A stretch of DNA of 64,000 nucleotides from Tragulus kanchil (Eukaryota; Chordata; Mammalia; Artiodactyla; Tragulidae), in NCBI GenBank assembly GCA_022376925.1, contig JAIOJX010000004.1, positions 121,917,123-121,981,122 of the forward strand, read 5' to 3'. The notes under the pieces were generated by a model. It saw only the letters and a list, made by a program, of their open reading frames with translations, made no database searches and had not been told where the DNA came from. Both the position numbers and the translations under genes were made by a program. This document shows positions 13,341 to 25,765 of the stretch, piece by piece (within the stretch, counting starts at the first letter, position 1; every line of letters begins with the position of its first letter).

Positions 13341-13550
13341 ATCAGAAGGCAATTGCTTTACAATGTGCTAGTTTCTGCCATACAACAATGTGAATGAGCC
13401 ACATTGTTGAGCATCCCTCCCTGATCCCATCCCACACCTCCAAGTCATCACAAGCCACCAGGCTGGGCTCCCTGTGTTACATGCAACTTCCCATTAGTTA
13501 TCTACTTTACACTTGATAGAGTATATATGTCAATGGTACTTTATAATAAG
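13341..13550 (-). mobile_element. L1 3' UTR fragment
   Basis: The reverse complement matches the ruminant L1 3' UTR over about 200 bases, with landmarks GGCTGGGCTCCCTGTGTTAC, CCATTAGTTATCTACTTTAC and GTATATATGTCAATG. No L1 coding sequence is attached; it is a truncated fragment that abuts the Bov-tA at 13556. Confidence 0.75.
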
Positions 13551-13555
13551 AACAC

Positions 13556-13675
13556 CAATGGGTTGCCACTTCCTCCTCCAGGAGATCTTCCCTACTCAGA
13601 GATAAAACCCACAGATCTTGTGTTTCCTGCATTGGCAGGTGGATTCTTTACCACTGCACTAACTTGGAAGCTCTG
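13556..13675 (-). mobile_element. Bov-tA SINE, tRNA-like half
   Basis: On the minus strand this reads as the tRNA-derived half of Bov-tA. On the plus strand the landmarks are GGTTGCCACTTCCTCCTCCA, GGAGATCTTCC and GGTGGATTCTTTACCACTG. The Bov-A half is missing. Confidence 0.8.
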
Positions 13676-14490
13676 GAAAATGATGTACCACCTCATTTCC
13701 CATGCCCTTGTATTGGGATTTACACCACTGACTTCCCTGGTTCTTAAGCCTTCAGACTCAGACTGAAGTATGCCACCAGCTTTCCAGTTTGTACAGAGCC
13801 AATCATACTACTTTTCAGCCTCCTTAGATACATGAGCCCAACTCCACAACTTAAATCTCCTTTTACACATATATCTCCATCCTATCTTCCCTGGAGAGCC
13901 CTCATCACTACAATGAGAGCACATGTATGTCTCTGTGATCCTTTCATGTGAACTACCCCCAAAAAATGCACACTGCTCACTCCACAATGCACTCCACACT
14001 CCTATCCTCAAATATGAAACTTTAGTAAAGTCTTCTGAAATGAACCAGGACTTGGTATGAGAGAATTTTAATGAAGTTGTATAAATGGCTGCCTTTTGCC
14101 CTAAGGTAAGGGGGCAGACTAAGATGCAGAAGTCAGATGGACAGGTAACACTTGCATTCAACTCTTCTGCTTGCCAATCCGTCTATGGAGTGCCGAATGA
14201 ACTGTGGCTAATGGAGTGCCCACTAACTGCTGGCGCTAGCACAGGTAACCTAAAACCCAACCCAGTCCCCAACCTGACCTCTGCCTCATTTCTCCAAACA
14301 AGAGAAAGGTAAAAAAAAAAAAAAAAAAAAGGCAACAGGACTGAGAAAAGTCTCTAGGAACAATGGAACCAGAGACAAAGTATGAAAATAGATGAAATCT
14401 TTGGGCACTTCCTCTACCTCACCTACCTCACATGCCCTCCTTATTACCCTCCCAGGTTCTCCATTCCTGCCACTATGCAGAGCAATTTGT
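13676..14490. other. Unassigned non-coding DNA
   Basis: There is a run of 20 A near 14310 and otherwise mixed sequence. The longest reading frame (117 codons, minus strand, 13808-14161) resembles no family I know and has no coding context. Confidence 0.55.
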
Positions 14491-14793
14491 TTCACTCTTC
14501 CCTCACTCCCCCAGGGACAACTGTCAGATAGCTTGACCCTTTAGTGCCTGGTGCCTGCAAATACAATTTGCTCATGTTAGACTTTGTGCTTTTCTGGAAA
14601 ATTGTTTTTTCCCTATTGTTCCTAGATATGCTTATTCCTGTTCCTTCTTCCCCTATGTCTGCTCCATTTGTTTCTGAATGACAGAAAGCTTCCAGGTAGA
14701 TGATGGCTTGCTGCATTACTGAATCCAACAGAGCTGAACCCATTTCCTTATACTAACAATAAGCCCCAAATTAAATGCTCTCTTCTCATTCTT

Positions 14794-15116
14794 TTTTTTT
14801 TTTTTAAACATTTATTTATTTATTTACTTAGGCAGGGTAGGGAGGGAGAGGGGTGGGCAGGCCTCTTCCACTGGTCTTTCATTTGTCTAGTTTCATCCAT
14901 CTTTGTTCTTTGGCCCGTGTGGGCCTCCCATCACGGTGGCCTCTGTTGTCGCAGAGCACCGGCTCTGGGCGCATGCGCGCCAGAGCTCCAGCTCGGTAAT
15001 TGGACACATCCGTCCAGCCGCTCCGCGGCACGTGGGATCTTCCCAGGCCAGGGATCGAACTGGCGCCCCTTGCACTGCAAGGCGGTGTCCTTACCCACTG
15101 GACCACCAGGGAAGCC
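14794..15116 (-). mobile_element. CpG-rich tRNA-Glu SINE (CHR type)
   Basis: The minus strand reads from a tRNA-Glu-like head (GGGCTTCCCTGGTGGTCCAG, box B AGTTCGATCCC) through the body and AGACCAGTGGAAGAGGCC to a C-rich tail and an (AAAT) plus poly(A) end. A 14-base target-site duplication flanks it (14780-14793 and 15117-15130). By eye it keeps 16 CpG in about 240 bases, far more than other SINEs here, which suggests recent insertion. Confidence 0.92.
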
Positions 15117-15922
15117 CTCTTCTCATTCTTGAAAAATATCAAAGCCTCTCTAAGTTTGAATATTCTTCAGATCTCCATACCCAGACCTTGAATGTTGGGA
15201 ACTGCTACATTTAATCACACCGGGGTTCCAGTGCCAGATGAACTTAGCAGTGTGGAGAGGCAATGGGGTAATGTTCATTTTTGTGGCAGTGATTTTTCTA
15301 AGCAGTTCCCATGCATTAATATCAATAAAATACCCCTAAAAAATAGTGCTACTTTAAAGATGGACACACAAAATTAGAGAAATATTTCAAGACTCCCATA
15401 AAGATTAAGTGGCAAGAGTGGGATGTGAAACCCAACTATTTTCCCCAAAGCCAATACTAATCCAATTTCCTTATTTTATACTTTAAAAATTGATGCCTCA
15501 AATGTATCAAAAATGTGTTAAATAGTTATTAAAATGTGTTGAATGTGTTTTCAAATATTGAAGTTACAACATATCTGCATTGTCAAAACAAGGTTTACAA
15601 GATTCTAAGAGCCATTTTTTTCACTCTTCCCTCACTCCCCCAGGGACAACTGTCAGATAGCTTGACCCTTTAGTGCCTGGTGCCTGCAAATACAATTTGC
15701 TCATGTTAGACTTTGTGCTTTTCTGGAAAATTGTTTTTTCCCTATTGTTCCTAGATATGCTTATTCCTGTTCCTTCTTCCCCTATGTCTGCTCCATTTGT
15801 TTCTGAATGACAGAAAGCTTCCAGGTAGATGATGGCTTGCTGCATTACTGAATCCAACAGAGCTGAACCCATTTCCTTATACTAACAATAAGCCCCAAAT
15901 TAAATGCTCTCTTCTCATTCTT

Positions 15923-16245
15923 TTTTTTTTTTTTAAACATTTATTTATTTATTTACTTAGGCAGGGTAGGGAGGGAGAGGGGTGGGCAGGCCTCTTCCAC
16001 TGGTCTTTCATTTGTCTAGTTTCATCCATCTTTGTTCTTTGGCCCGTGTGGGCCTCCCATCACGGTGGCCTCTGTTGTCGCAGAGCACCGGCTCTGGGCG
16101 CATGCGCGCCAGAGCTCCAGCTCGGTAATTGGACACATCCGTCCAGCCGCTCCGCGGCACGTGGGATCTTCCCAGGCCAGGGATCGAACTGGCGCCCCTT
16201 GCACTGCAAGGCGGTGTCCTTACCCACTGGACCACCAGGGAAGCC
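15923..16245 (-). mobile_element. CpG-rich tRNA-Glu SINE, duplicate of 14794
   Basis: This is the copy of the 14794-15116 SINE inside copy B of duplication 6. It includes the same target-site duplication, so it is the same insertion event seen twice. Confidence 0.92.
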
Positions 16246-16741
16246 CTCTTCTCATTCTTGAAAAATATCAAAGCCTCTCTAAGTTTGAATATTCTTCAGA
16301 TCTCCATACCCAGACCTTGAATGTTGGGAACTGCTACATTTAATCACACCGGGGTTCCAGTGCCAGATGAACTTAGCAGTGTGGAGAGGCAATGGGGTAA
16401 TGTTCATTTTTGTGGCAGTGATTTTTCTAAGCAGTTCCCATGCATTAATATCAATAAAATACCCCTAAAAAATAGTGCTACTTTAAAGATGGACACACAA
16501 AATTAGAGAAATATTTCAAGACTCCCATAAAGATTAAGTGGCAAGAGTGGGATGTGAAACCCAACTATTTTCCCCAAAGCCAATACTAATCCAATTTCCT
16601 TATTTTATACTTTAAAAATTGATGCCTCAAATGTATCAAAAATGTGTTAAATAGTTATTAAAATGTGTTGAATGTGTTTTCAAATATTGAAGTTACAACA
16701 TATCTGCATTGTCAAAACAAGGTTTACAAGATTCTAAGAGC

Positions 16742-17034
16742 AAAGACAAAAACCCAGGTCTTTTCAGGTCCATGTCCCTTTATAAATTAAAAGTATGCTA
16801 ATTGCTTTCATGTTTCTTCATTGATGTGTATTTATTTTCTGGCTTAGGGAAAGTGTTCAAGATAGATTTGTTGGGTGACTGAATGAATTATGCTTCCATA
16901 ATTTGATTTCATGTCATTAAGTATTTGTAGGAACTCTGAATTGCCAAACTTGAATCCACTGGAATCTGCTCTTTAAGGATGCTCACCCTGCATAAGTTGT
17001 TAATCATACAACATGAACATTTGCTCAGAACTTT
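16742..17034. other. Unassigned non-coding DNA
   Basis: Short unique stretch between duplication 6 and the next SINE; nothing recognised. Confidence 0.55.
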
Positions 17035-17048
17035 AAAAGTCCTCGGAA

Positions 17049-17351
17049 GGGCTTCCCTGGTGGTCCAGTGGGTAAGGACACCGCCTTGCAGTGCAAGAGG
17101 CGCCGGTTCGATCCCTGGCCTGGGAAGATCCCACCTGCTGCGGAGTGGCTGGACCGATGTGCCCAATTACCGAGCCAGAGCTCTGGCGCGCATGCGCCCA
17201 GAGCCGCTGCTTTGCGACAACAGACGCCACTGCAATGGGAGGCCCATAGGGGCCAAAAAACAAAGATGGATGAAAATAGATATATGAAAGACCAACAGAA
17301 GTGGCCCGCCCCACCCCTCTCCCTCCCCAACCCGCTCCCCCTACCCCCAAA
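17049..17351 (+). mobile_element. CpG-rich tRNA-Glu SINE (CHR type) with C-rich tail
   Basis: A full-length copy. It has the head GGGCTTCCCTGGTGGTCCAG, box B CGGTTCGATCCC, body TGCCCAATTACCGAGCC, 3' end AAGACCAACAGAAGTGGCC, then a tail made of C and T and a short A run. A 14-base target-site duplication flanks it (17035-17048 and 17352-17365). I count 13 CpG in the first 190 bases. Confidence 0.93.
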
Positions 17352-17676
17352 AAAAGTCCTCGGAAATAGGGCATTGCAAATAGGGCTAGCACAAATATTG
17401 TAATTGCAGTTATTGGAAATGATGATAAATAACTTCTTTAGGTCTCTGATAAAATCAGGGCATATGGGTCTGTCTCATTGGGAAAATTGTAATGTGTACT
17501 TTTTTCTTTTTAATTTTTATTTTACTTTTAATTTTTACAGAGTTTTGTTGTTTACAGATACGTATGTTCCCAGATTAGTCATATGAATATCCCTCCCCAC
17601 CCCCATCCCACATTGTGTATGTTCTTAACAGCATGGATGCGCTACTCAAGAGCTCCTTTAAAATGTCCAAGAGATG

Positions 17677-17945
17677 GGGGCTTCCCTGGTGATCCAGTGG
17701 GTAAAAAGTCTGCCTTGCAATGCGAGGGGCACCGGCTGGTTCCCTGGCACGCAAAGATCCCACATGCCATGGAGCGGCTGGACCAGTGTGTCCAATTACG
17801 AGCTAGCATTCTGGAGCGCATGCGCCCAGAGCCGGTGCTCTGCAACAAGAGAGGTCGCTGCAATGGGAGGCCCACACAGGCCAAAGAATTAAGATGGATG
17901 AAAATAAATAAATGAAGAACCAATAAAAAAGGCCAAAATTAAAAA
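17677..17945 (+). mobile_element. tRNA-Glu SINE (CHR type), older copy
   Basis: It has the same architecture as the 17049 element (GGGCTTCCCTGGTGATCCAG, AATTACGAGCTAGCATTCTG, end CCAATAAAAAAGGCCAAAAT) but more changes in the head, and an A-rich rather than C-rich tail. I found no convincing target-site duplication. Confidence 0.87.
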
Positions 17946-18491
17946 GCATATATCTAAGACATGGCACTAGTTCTGCTCCCTCAGACCACAGGACAGGAAG
18001 CCACCTCCTTTATACGGAACAAACTTTCACGTATTTATTCCTCAGTCTCGCCATCAGCCATTATGGATCGTTCCTTCACCACCCACAAGAACATGGTACT
18101 CACTCTCAGTCCTTCCCTGTTCAAATGTGCATTGCCTTGTAAAGTCCCGTTTTCTCTAACTGCATCATGCCACGCACTATAAATCACATTTGCATCCCAT
18201 TTAAAACTTAAACCACAGTAGACACTGAAGAACAAAAAGGAACCACAAGCCCAGGTCTTTTGACGAAACTCCCACACATTGATTAATGGAAGCACATAAA
18301 TCCATACACAAATAAGGTCTGCCACTCCTGTCATGACTTCTGCTGCCTGTCTCACAGCCTCACCCATTCCTTAATGCTGCCACCAAGTCCCCTGGAAAAG
18401 TATGAAGGGCAAGAAAACACTAAGAAAACTTTCTGGGGAGGAAAAGAAATGAAAACAAATAACATGCATTGCCTAACAAATTGTACTTCTG
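17946..18491. other. Unassigned non-coding DNA
   Basis: No repeat family or coding potential was recognised between the SINE and duplication 7. Confidence 0.55.
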
Positions 18492-20803
18492 GAGTCTGTG
18501 TTTAACAATCATTGAGATCTGTCTGGTGGGCTCGTGTCATAAAAATCCATGTCAATCTTTAGGTCTGTTCTAAAACAACAGCTAGTTATTAACAGGTTAA
18601 GGTACACATTTGGGTAAATAAGGTTTATTTAAGAAGTCCAAATTATTTTCAGAACTAAAAAAAAAATGATTTTGCCCCCTGCTTATATAACAACTCCCAC
18701 GAACAATGTAGGGTTTTCTGTATGTGTTTAATTATCCATCAAAATTCCATACTTCTAAGCTAGACCAAATTCCTTTACAATATGGTCCCTAAATTTAATT
18801 ACCATTTTAGGTGCAAATCTAATGGAAAGTGAAAGGCCTTTTACTGTACAGCAAAGCAGCTGATTCTGATTTGCTGCTGCAAATGATTTGTCTCTTTTGC
18901 ACATGTTGGATTACACAGCCAATAGACTCTCCACTTCAGAATGAGAGAATAGGCCCTTAATAACTAGAGAAAACTAAAATTGTTTTCCTTTAAAAATCAA
19001 TAAGAAGGCAGACCTGATCACTGTAGAATATCCTCCTCCAGGGAACAACATGAATATTATTAACACAGGCCAACTTTTATTTCTGAATTGTCAGAAACAA
19101 CTGAAATGGATAATGGTTTGATAAAAGAGGTTAAACAAGTATCTGGCTTGAAATAGTCTGGAAGCAAAAGTAGGACTTTAATTAGATTATCAAAGAGCTA
19201 TTTGTTAAATTTGGGAATGCTGATAAATTTTTTAAAGCCTTTTAATATGGAGATAATTACTTCTAATCATTAAACTTGTTCTTGATTAAGAATCTGAAAA
19301 TGATCTTGTTAAGCCTTCAGCAAAATAGTAAACCCAATAAAACACTGAAAGTAACACTGCCAAGCTACCATGAAACTCAAATAGCTACTACTCCAAGAAT
19401 CTGCACAACTGGTGGAAATTAAACTAGTGCTCAAGAAGAGATCAATGTTATCTTGAATGAATTCTAACCCTGGACAAGTGTGGAGTCTTGCTTCAAAAAA
19501 GAAAAAAAAAGTCAAAAAGAAGATTTATATTTGGATAAATCTTTGAAAAGTACCCCTAGAACAAAACTTTTTTAAGCTTAAAAGTGACAGAAATGATAAT
19601 GGCAAAGGATAATGTTGATTTAACTCTTCAGCACATATTAAGCTAGACCAATTCCTGAGTCTGTGTTTAACAATCATTGAGATCTGTCTGGTGGGCTCGT
19701 GTCATAAAAATCCATGTCAATCTTTAGGTCTGTTCTAAAACAACAGCTAGTTATTAACAGGTTAAGGTACACATTTGGGTAAATAAGGTTTATTTAAGAA
19801 GTCCAAATTATTTTCAGAACTAAAAAAAAAATGATTTTGCCCCCTGCTTATATAACAACTCCACGAACAATGTAGGGTTTTCTGTATGTGTTTAATTATC
19901 CATCAAAATTCCATACTTCTAAGCTAGACCAAATTCCTTTACAATATGGTCCCTAAATTTAATTACCATTTTAGGTGCAAATCTAATGGAAAGTGAAAGG
20001 CCTTTTACTGTACAGCAAAGCAGCTGATTCTGATTTGCTGCTGCAAATGATTTGTCTCTTTTGCACATGTTGGATTACACAGCCAATAGACTCTCCACTT
20101 CAGAATGAGAGAATAGGCCCTTAATAACTAGAGAAAACTAAAATTGTTTTCCTTTAAAAATCAATAAGAAGGCAGACCTGATCACTGTAGAATATCCTCC
20201 TCCAGGGAACAACATGAATATTATTAACACAGGCCAACTTTTATTTCTGAATTGTCAGAAACAACTGAAATGGATAATGGTTTGATAAAAGAGGTTAAAC
20301 AAGTATCTGGCTTGAAATAGTCTGGAAGCAAAAGTAGGACTTTAATTAGATTATCAAAGAGCTATTTGTTAAATTTGGGAATGCTGATAAATTTTTTAAA
20401 GCCTTTTAATATGGAGATAATTACTTCTAATCATTAAACTTGTTCTTGATTAAGAATCTGAAAATGATCTTGTTAAGCCTTCAGCAAAATAGTAAACCCA
20501 ATAAAACACTGAAAGTAACACTGCCAAGCTACCATGAAACTCAAATAGCTACTACTCCAAGAATCTGCACAACTGGTGGAAATTAAACTAGTGCTCAAGA
20601 AGAGATCAATGTTATCTTGAATGAATTCTAACCCTGGACAAGTGTGGAGTCTTGCTTCAAAAAAGAAAAAAAAAGTCAAAAAGAAGATTTATATTTGGAT
20701 AAATCTTTGAAAAGTACCCCTAGAACAAAACTTTTTTAAGCTTAAAAGTGACAGAAATGATAATGGCAAAGGATAATGTTGATTTAACTCCTCAGCACAT
20801 ATT
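18492..20803. repeat. Tandem duplication 7 (offset 1165/1164)
   Basis: Copy A is 18492-19639 and copy B is 19657-20803. They differ by one C in a CCC run (about 18698 versus 19862) and one base near the right end (TCTTCAGC versus TCCTCAGC). The 17-base filler at 19640-19656 is a near copy of 18757-18774 from inside the unit, one base shorter. The unit is repeat-poor. Confidence 0.94.
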
Positions 20804-22735
20804 CTAGATTTTTGAGAAACTGATTACCAACATAAAAATCAGGCCAACTATAACATACACATGATCAATAACCATTAACACTATACTTGGTTGGTTATCA
20901 TAAGACACTCTGCTTATAATCTTTTCTCTGTAATTCAGGCCTTAACTACCTCAGAACTCAATCAGGTGAACGAATGAAGGTGATGTCTCCCATTGTTTCA
21001 AAAGCAAAAGATGGCAAAACTAAACACTGTTAAATGGTACTAAGATTTTCTTTATTACATACATAATGCTTCTTTTTCTGGTGTCTTGATAAGCATTATT
21101 ACTGTGGGCCTAATAGTGACTATCACAAATAAAAGGCAAGTGTTACTAATTATCTTATTATATAGTATGGAAAACCAGGTATAAAAAGAACCTGATTTTT
21201 CCCAGGTTTCCTAGTAAGTTTAGCAGTAAAAATTAATGAAAGCCATGTTCTATCAATATCTAAAGTAATCTCTATTTGGAACTAGTGGATGCTATTTTAA
21301 TTCAGACTATCAACAGACTACTTATTAAATTTTTGCTACAATTATTTGCTGCCAAAAAGTAGTTTACAAAGGTGCATAGGCATGGAATGGGTTGGGCACA
21401 TATTTTCTATAAATTATTAGGTACCTTATTGTGCCAGGCAGTGTGCCAAACACTGGGAATACACTGGGAAACCCTGAGAGAACTAGTGTTTGTGCTCTTG
21501 AACTTTCATTGTAGTGTGAGAGATGAACAAGTAAAGCAAACAATAAATAATTCCAAACTGTACTAAATATATTAAAAGGAACCAAATCTCTTCTGAGGCA
21601 ATAACAACTCCCTAGGTGGTATCATGGATTGTCATGTGACTTCAGGGTTTATTGGCTTTTAGTATTAGAACCAAGGATGTTACAAATCTCACAGTATGGG
21701 AATACAGAGATCTCAGTCCCACAAAATAAAGAATCAAGTGCCAGCAGTGTTCCACTGAGAAATAATATGCCTGGTTGAATCATCTAACAGAGCCCCACAG
21801 GTGAATATTCCTACTCTGGGGAAGTTATAGAACTGGGCTGTATAAAAGGAATAGGAGAAAATCAAGTACTTCATGCCCCCCAATGAACTTGATCTAGCAG
21901 CTAAATTATACTAAATGCACTAACTAAAGAGGATAGGTCGACCAACACAGAACAGTGCACATTAATAAATCACATGCTGGGGAAGAAGTAAATACCTTGA
22001 GAGGATTTTGAGAAAAAATCCTGAGAAAAAATTAAGGCAAATTTTAAAAGAAGGCATGAACTGCCATATATGCGGAGAAAAGACTTTCTGGAGCAATTGA
22101 AGTGTCATGTGAAAACAAAAACATGAACTCCAGTCATTATGTCATTAACCTAACAGGAGTGTGATAACTATCTGTAAATAAAAACTAAATCCAGCACAAC
22201 ACACAAGTACTGAGTTTCTTGGATTTACATTCCCTTTATCTTATATCTAAATTTTCCTATATATTAGGATGATCTTTATTTCCAAAACGCCTGATATAAT
22301 TCTTACTATTCCACTTTTCTTCATTTTAAAATATTCTTCAGTTACTTTTGATTCTGCTTGTTTAAGGCCATAAGGCCAGTTAATAGATGTCGTTAACTTT
22401 CATATAAATGGTCCTCTTGCAGCTTCATATACATATGCTCTAAAATAGACTTTATTTGCAAATAATAGGAGTCAAGTTCTTTCACAGTCATTAAAATCCT
22501 TGGGCAGTATAAGAAACAGCAACAACAAAAAAATAGAAGTACTGTCTTTTCCAAATGTTGACAGTAAACAAATCAAAAAAAGAAAGAAAGAAAACACTGA
22601 TTCTAGAAGAGTATTATTCAAACAGTAAAAGGGGTAACTTTGTGAAATATTAGAAATTCTCAGACCTTCTACATTGAGTCTTCCTCTGGTTACCCAGTGA
22701 AATCCTCTACTGGAGAGGATCTGGCACAATTCAGT
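20804..22735. other. Mostly unassigned non-coding DNA
   Basis: Unique AT-rich DNA without coding signal. The only stretch with repeat character is 21367-21580. Confidence 0.55.
21367..21580 (+). repeat. Possible ancient interspersed repeat
   Basis: The run TTGTGCCAGGCAGTGTGCCA, CACTGGGAATACACTGGG and CAAACAATAAATAATTCC has the word order of an old, widely spread mammalian repeat (accumulated copies read tactatgtgccaggcactg). I cannot assign the family from memory with confidence. Confidence 0.4.
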
Positions 22736-25112
22736 TCATACAATAGGATATGAAGCACTGGCCAAAAGAATGGGGTTTGGAAGTCCCCATTATGTGGTCA
22801 ATCAATGGTTTATGGAAGGAGAATTCAAAGATATTTAAATTACATGTAACACAGATGCTTTAAACCACTAAGATTGCTTAGCAAGCCACATACACAAAAA
22901 AGATATGTTTGTTACAAACCAGTTCAGAAGCTGATATGAAAATAATGATACCACACTAAGATTCTTACATAAACATTTATTTAAGTTTTATAAGGAACTA
23001 AGCCAAAACATTTGTGCTTATACATTTAAGGATGGTCAGGTTCTCTAGGATTTGCAGAGATTTGTTATATCTTTTTACTTATTTCTTCAAGATTTTTTTT
23101 AAAGGGCAAGTTTACATCCAGAGTAATAGAAAAGTGAACAAACTTTAAAGAATGTATTAAACATTTTTCTGGAAGGAAGTTGTGAAAAATTAGAAAACCT
23201 AAAGGAACGGAGGCAAGATGGGCTCTTAAAATGTGGCCATGCAGTCACTGGCTCACTGCCAACTCACAACCTGGAAAGACATCTTGAAACCTTTAAATAT
23301 CATAATTGTCAGCTGTAAGGAATTCTCTCCGTGGTATCAATGTACTGAAAAAAAGTATTCTTATAGATTTCCAGATTCAAGGTTAAAATGCATTTTAGGA
23401 GATGTTTATTTGAAAGTATTTTGCTGCTTTCCTATACAGTGCATTTCCAGAAAGATGAGGTCAAGCGGAGTTCAGACGAGACTGTGCTAGTCAATCATAT
23501 GAATGGAGCAAACCCAAAATTTCTGCCACGTTATGACAAGACATTGTTACTTGAGAGCTATTTTTCATAAATGGTTTACTAACTTTATTTTCCTTGTAAC
23601 TGTTACATATCTCAATTATCCACTAAATAAAATACAGAACAATTGAATTTCAAAATGCTTTTGATTTAAAGTATTTCAACTCATTATCATTTCCACGGAC
23701 AAGTGGATTTTTTTGGTCCTACATAAGAGAAAAGATGTCATAAATATTGAAAGCCTTCTTGAATATATATTTTTATGCAATGACAATTTTTTCAGGTTAA
23801 AGAAAGACAGGGTATTGTTTGGCTAGGGGTTCATAAAATCAAAATTCCCTTCATTGTGGCTTAACTGATAAATTAGTAATAACTGCAACTATCATTAGTG
23901 CTTGCACCATAGGGGCATTTAAACTCATACAATAGGATATGAAGCACTGGCCAAAAGAATGGGGTTTGGAAGTCCCCATTATGTGGTCAATCAATGGTTT
24001 ATGGAAGGAGAATTCAAAGATATTTAAATTACATGTAACACAGATGCTTTAAACCACTAAGATTGCTTAGCAAGCCACATACACAAAAAAGATATGTTTG
24101 TTACAAACCAGTTCAGAAGCTGATATGAAAATAATGATACCACACTAAGATTCTTACATAAACATTTATTTAAGTTTTATAAGGAACTAAGCCAAAACAT
24201 TTGTGCTTATACATTTAAGGATGGTCAGGTTCTCTAGGATTTGCAGAGATTTGTTATATCTTTTTACTTATTTCTTCAAGATTTTTTTTAAAGGGCAAGT
24301 TTACATCCAGAGTAATAGAAAAGTGAACAAACTTTAAAGAATGTATTAAACATTTTTCTGGAAGGAAGTTGTGAAAAATTAGAAAACCTAAAGGAACGGA
24401 GGCAAGATGGGCTCTTAAAATGTGGCCATGCAGTCACTGGCTCACTGCCAACTCACAACCTGGAAAGACATCTTGAAACCTTTAAATATCATAATTGTCA
24501 GCTGTAAGGAATTCTCTCCGTGGTATCAATGTACTGAAAAAAAGTATTCTTATAGATTTCCAGATTCAAGGTTAAAATGCATTTTAGGAGATGTTTATTT
24601 GAAAGTATTTTGCTGCTTTCCTATACAGTGCATTTCCAGAAAGATGAGGTCAAGCGGAGTTCAGACGAGACTGTGCTAGTCAATCATATGAATGGAGCAA
24701 ACCCAAAATTTCTGCCACGTTATGACAAGACATTGTTACTTGAGAGCTATTTTTCATAAATGGTTTACTAACTTTATTTTCCTTGTAACTGTTACATATC
24801 TCAATTATCCACTAAATAAAATACAGAACAATTGAATTTCAAAATGCTTTTGATTTAAAGTATTTCAACTCATTATCATTTCCACGGACAAGTGGATTTT
24901 TTTGGTCCTACATAAGAGAAAAGATGTCATAAATATTGAAAGCCTTCTTGAATATATATTTTTATGCAATGACAATTTTTTCAGGTTAAAGAAAGACAGG
25001 GTATTGTTTGGCTAGGGGTTCATAAAATCAAAATTCCCTTCATTGTGGCTTAACTGATAAATTAGTAATAACTGCAACTATCATTAGTGCTTGCACCATA
25101 GGGGGCATTTAA
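22736..25112. repeat. Tandem duplication 8 (unit 1189 bp)
   Basis: Copy A is 22736-23922 and copy B is 23925-25112 with a constant offset of 1189. The copies look identical until one G in the GGGG run at the end (23911 versus 25101). The paired 85- and 60-codon frames at 23233 and 24422 are by-products with no recognisable protein. Confidence 0.94.
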
Positions 25113-25286
25113 TAACAGATTCCAGGATAAGGATATTGGGCCAAAATGAACAGGAATCAGAGAAAATAATGGACACGAAGGAGGGCTGGATCTAGGTAAG
25201 GATCCAAATGACAGATCTGGATATCTGAAATCTGGTAAAAAGTATAGAAGGAAGGTGCATCGGTGCCAAGCAAACACATATGAGCG

Positions 25287-25491
25287 TTTTTTTGTCTGTT
25301 TGGCTGTGTCAGGTCTTAGTTGCGGCACATGGAGATCTTTCTTTGCAGGACATACACTCTCTAGTTGCAGCTCCTGGGCTTAGTTGATCGCCACAGAGCA
25401 TGTGAGATCTTAGCTTCCTGACCCAGGGTCCAATTCACTTGCCCTGCATTGCAAGGCAGATTCTTCACCACTGAAACACCAGGGAAACCCC
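25287..25491 (-). mobile_element. CHR-2 type SINE, old
   Basis: On the plus strand it runs TTGGCTGTGTCAGGTCTTAG, TTGCGGCACATGGAGATC, CTCTCTAGTTGCAG, GCATGTGAGATCTTAG and ends in CACCAGGGAAACCCC, the reverse complement of a CHR-2 element with a tRNA-Glu head. Few CpG remain, in contrast to the 17049 group. Confidence 0.87.
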
Positions 25492-25752
25492 AAATGTGAG
25501 TCTGAAACTCAAGATGACCAGGTGCAAACACTCATCAAACCAAAGAGGGTGCCAGGAGGTCTAAACACCAAGAACAAAATTAGCAGCATAGGCTCCAAGG
25601 AACTATTTAGAAACCTATGAAAAACACTCCTCACACATCCTATGTGACGAGCTGGCCAGTCTTCCTACGTGACAGTTTAAGCCTCTGCCATTCCTTGCCT
25701 GAATTTTTAACCTCATCCCCTATGGTGGAATTTCAACTCCATCTCAACTGTA
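25492..25752. other. Unassigned non-coding DNA
   Basis: No family recognised. The right part may belong to the L2 that continues after the SINE. Confidence 0.5.
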
Positions 25753-25765
25753 GAATGCAATTCAG

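Larger units (their letters stand above)
11330..13567. repeat. Tandem duplication 5 (offset 1101)
   Basis: Copy A is 11330-12430 and copy B is 12431-13567. The copies match closely up to about 12360. There copy A changes into about 30 garbled bases where copy B has about 80 bases of clean L1 sequence, and they then rejoin for the last 45 bases. The damage in A is next to the inner junction. Each copy holds one SINE and one L1 fragment. Confidence 0.93.
14491..16741. repeat. Tandem duplication 6 (offset 1129)
   Basis: Copy A is 14491-15612 and copy B is 15620-16741, with about seven filler bases, mostly T, between them. I see no substitutions between the copies. Each carries one minus-strand SINE, so the six short reading frames around 14879-15377 all recur 1129 bases on. 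Confidence 0.94.

Noticed and set aside
13808..14161. 117-codon minus-strand frame
   Set aside because: No recognisable domain, no splice or promoter context, ordinary non-coding composition.
17033..17403. Overlapping frames of 101-119 codons on both strands
   Set aside because: They lie in a GC-rich SINE, where few stop codons occur by chance.
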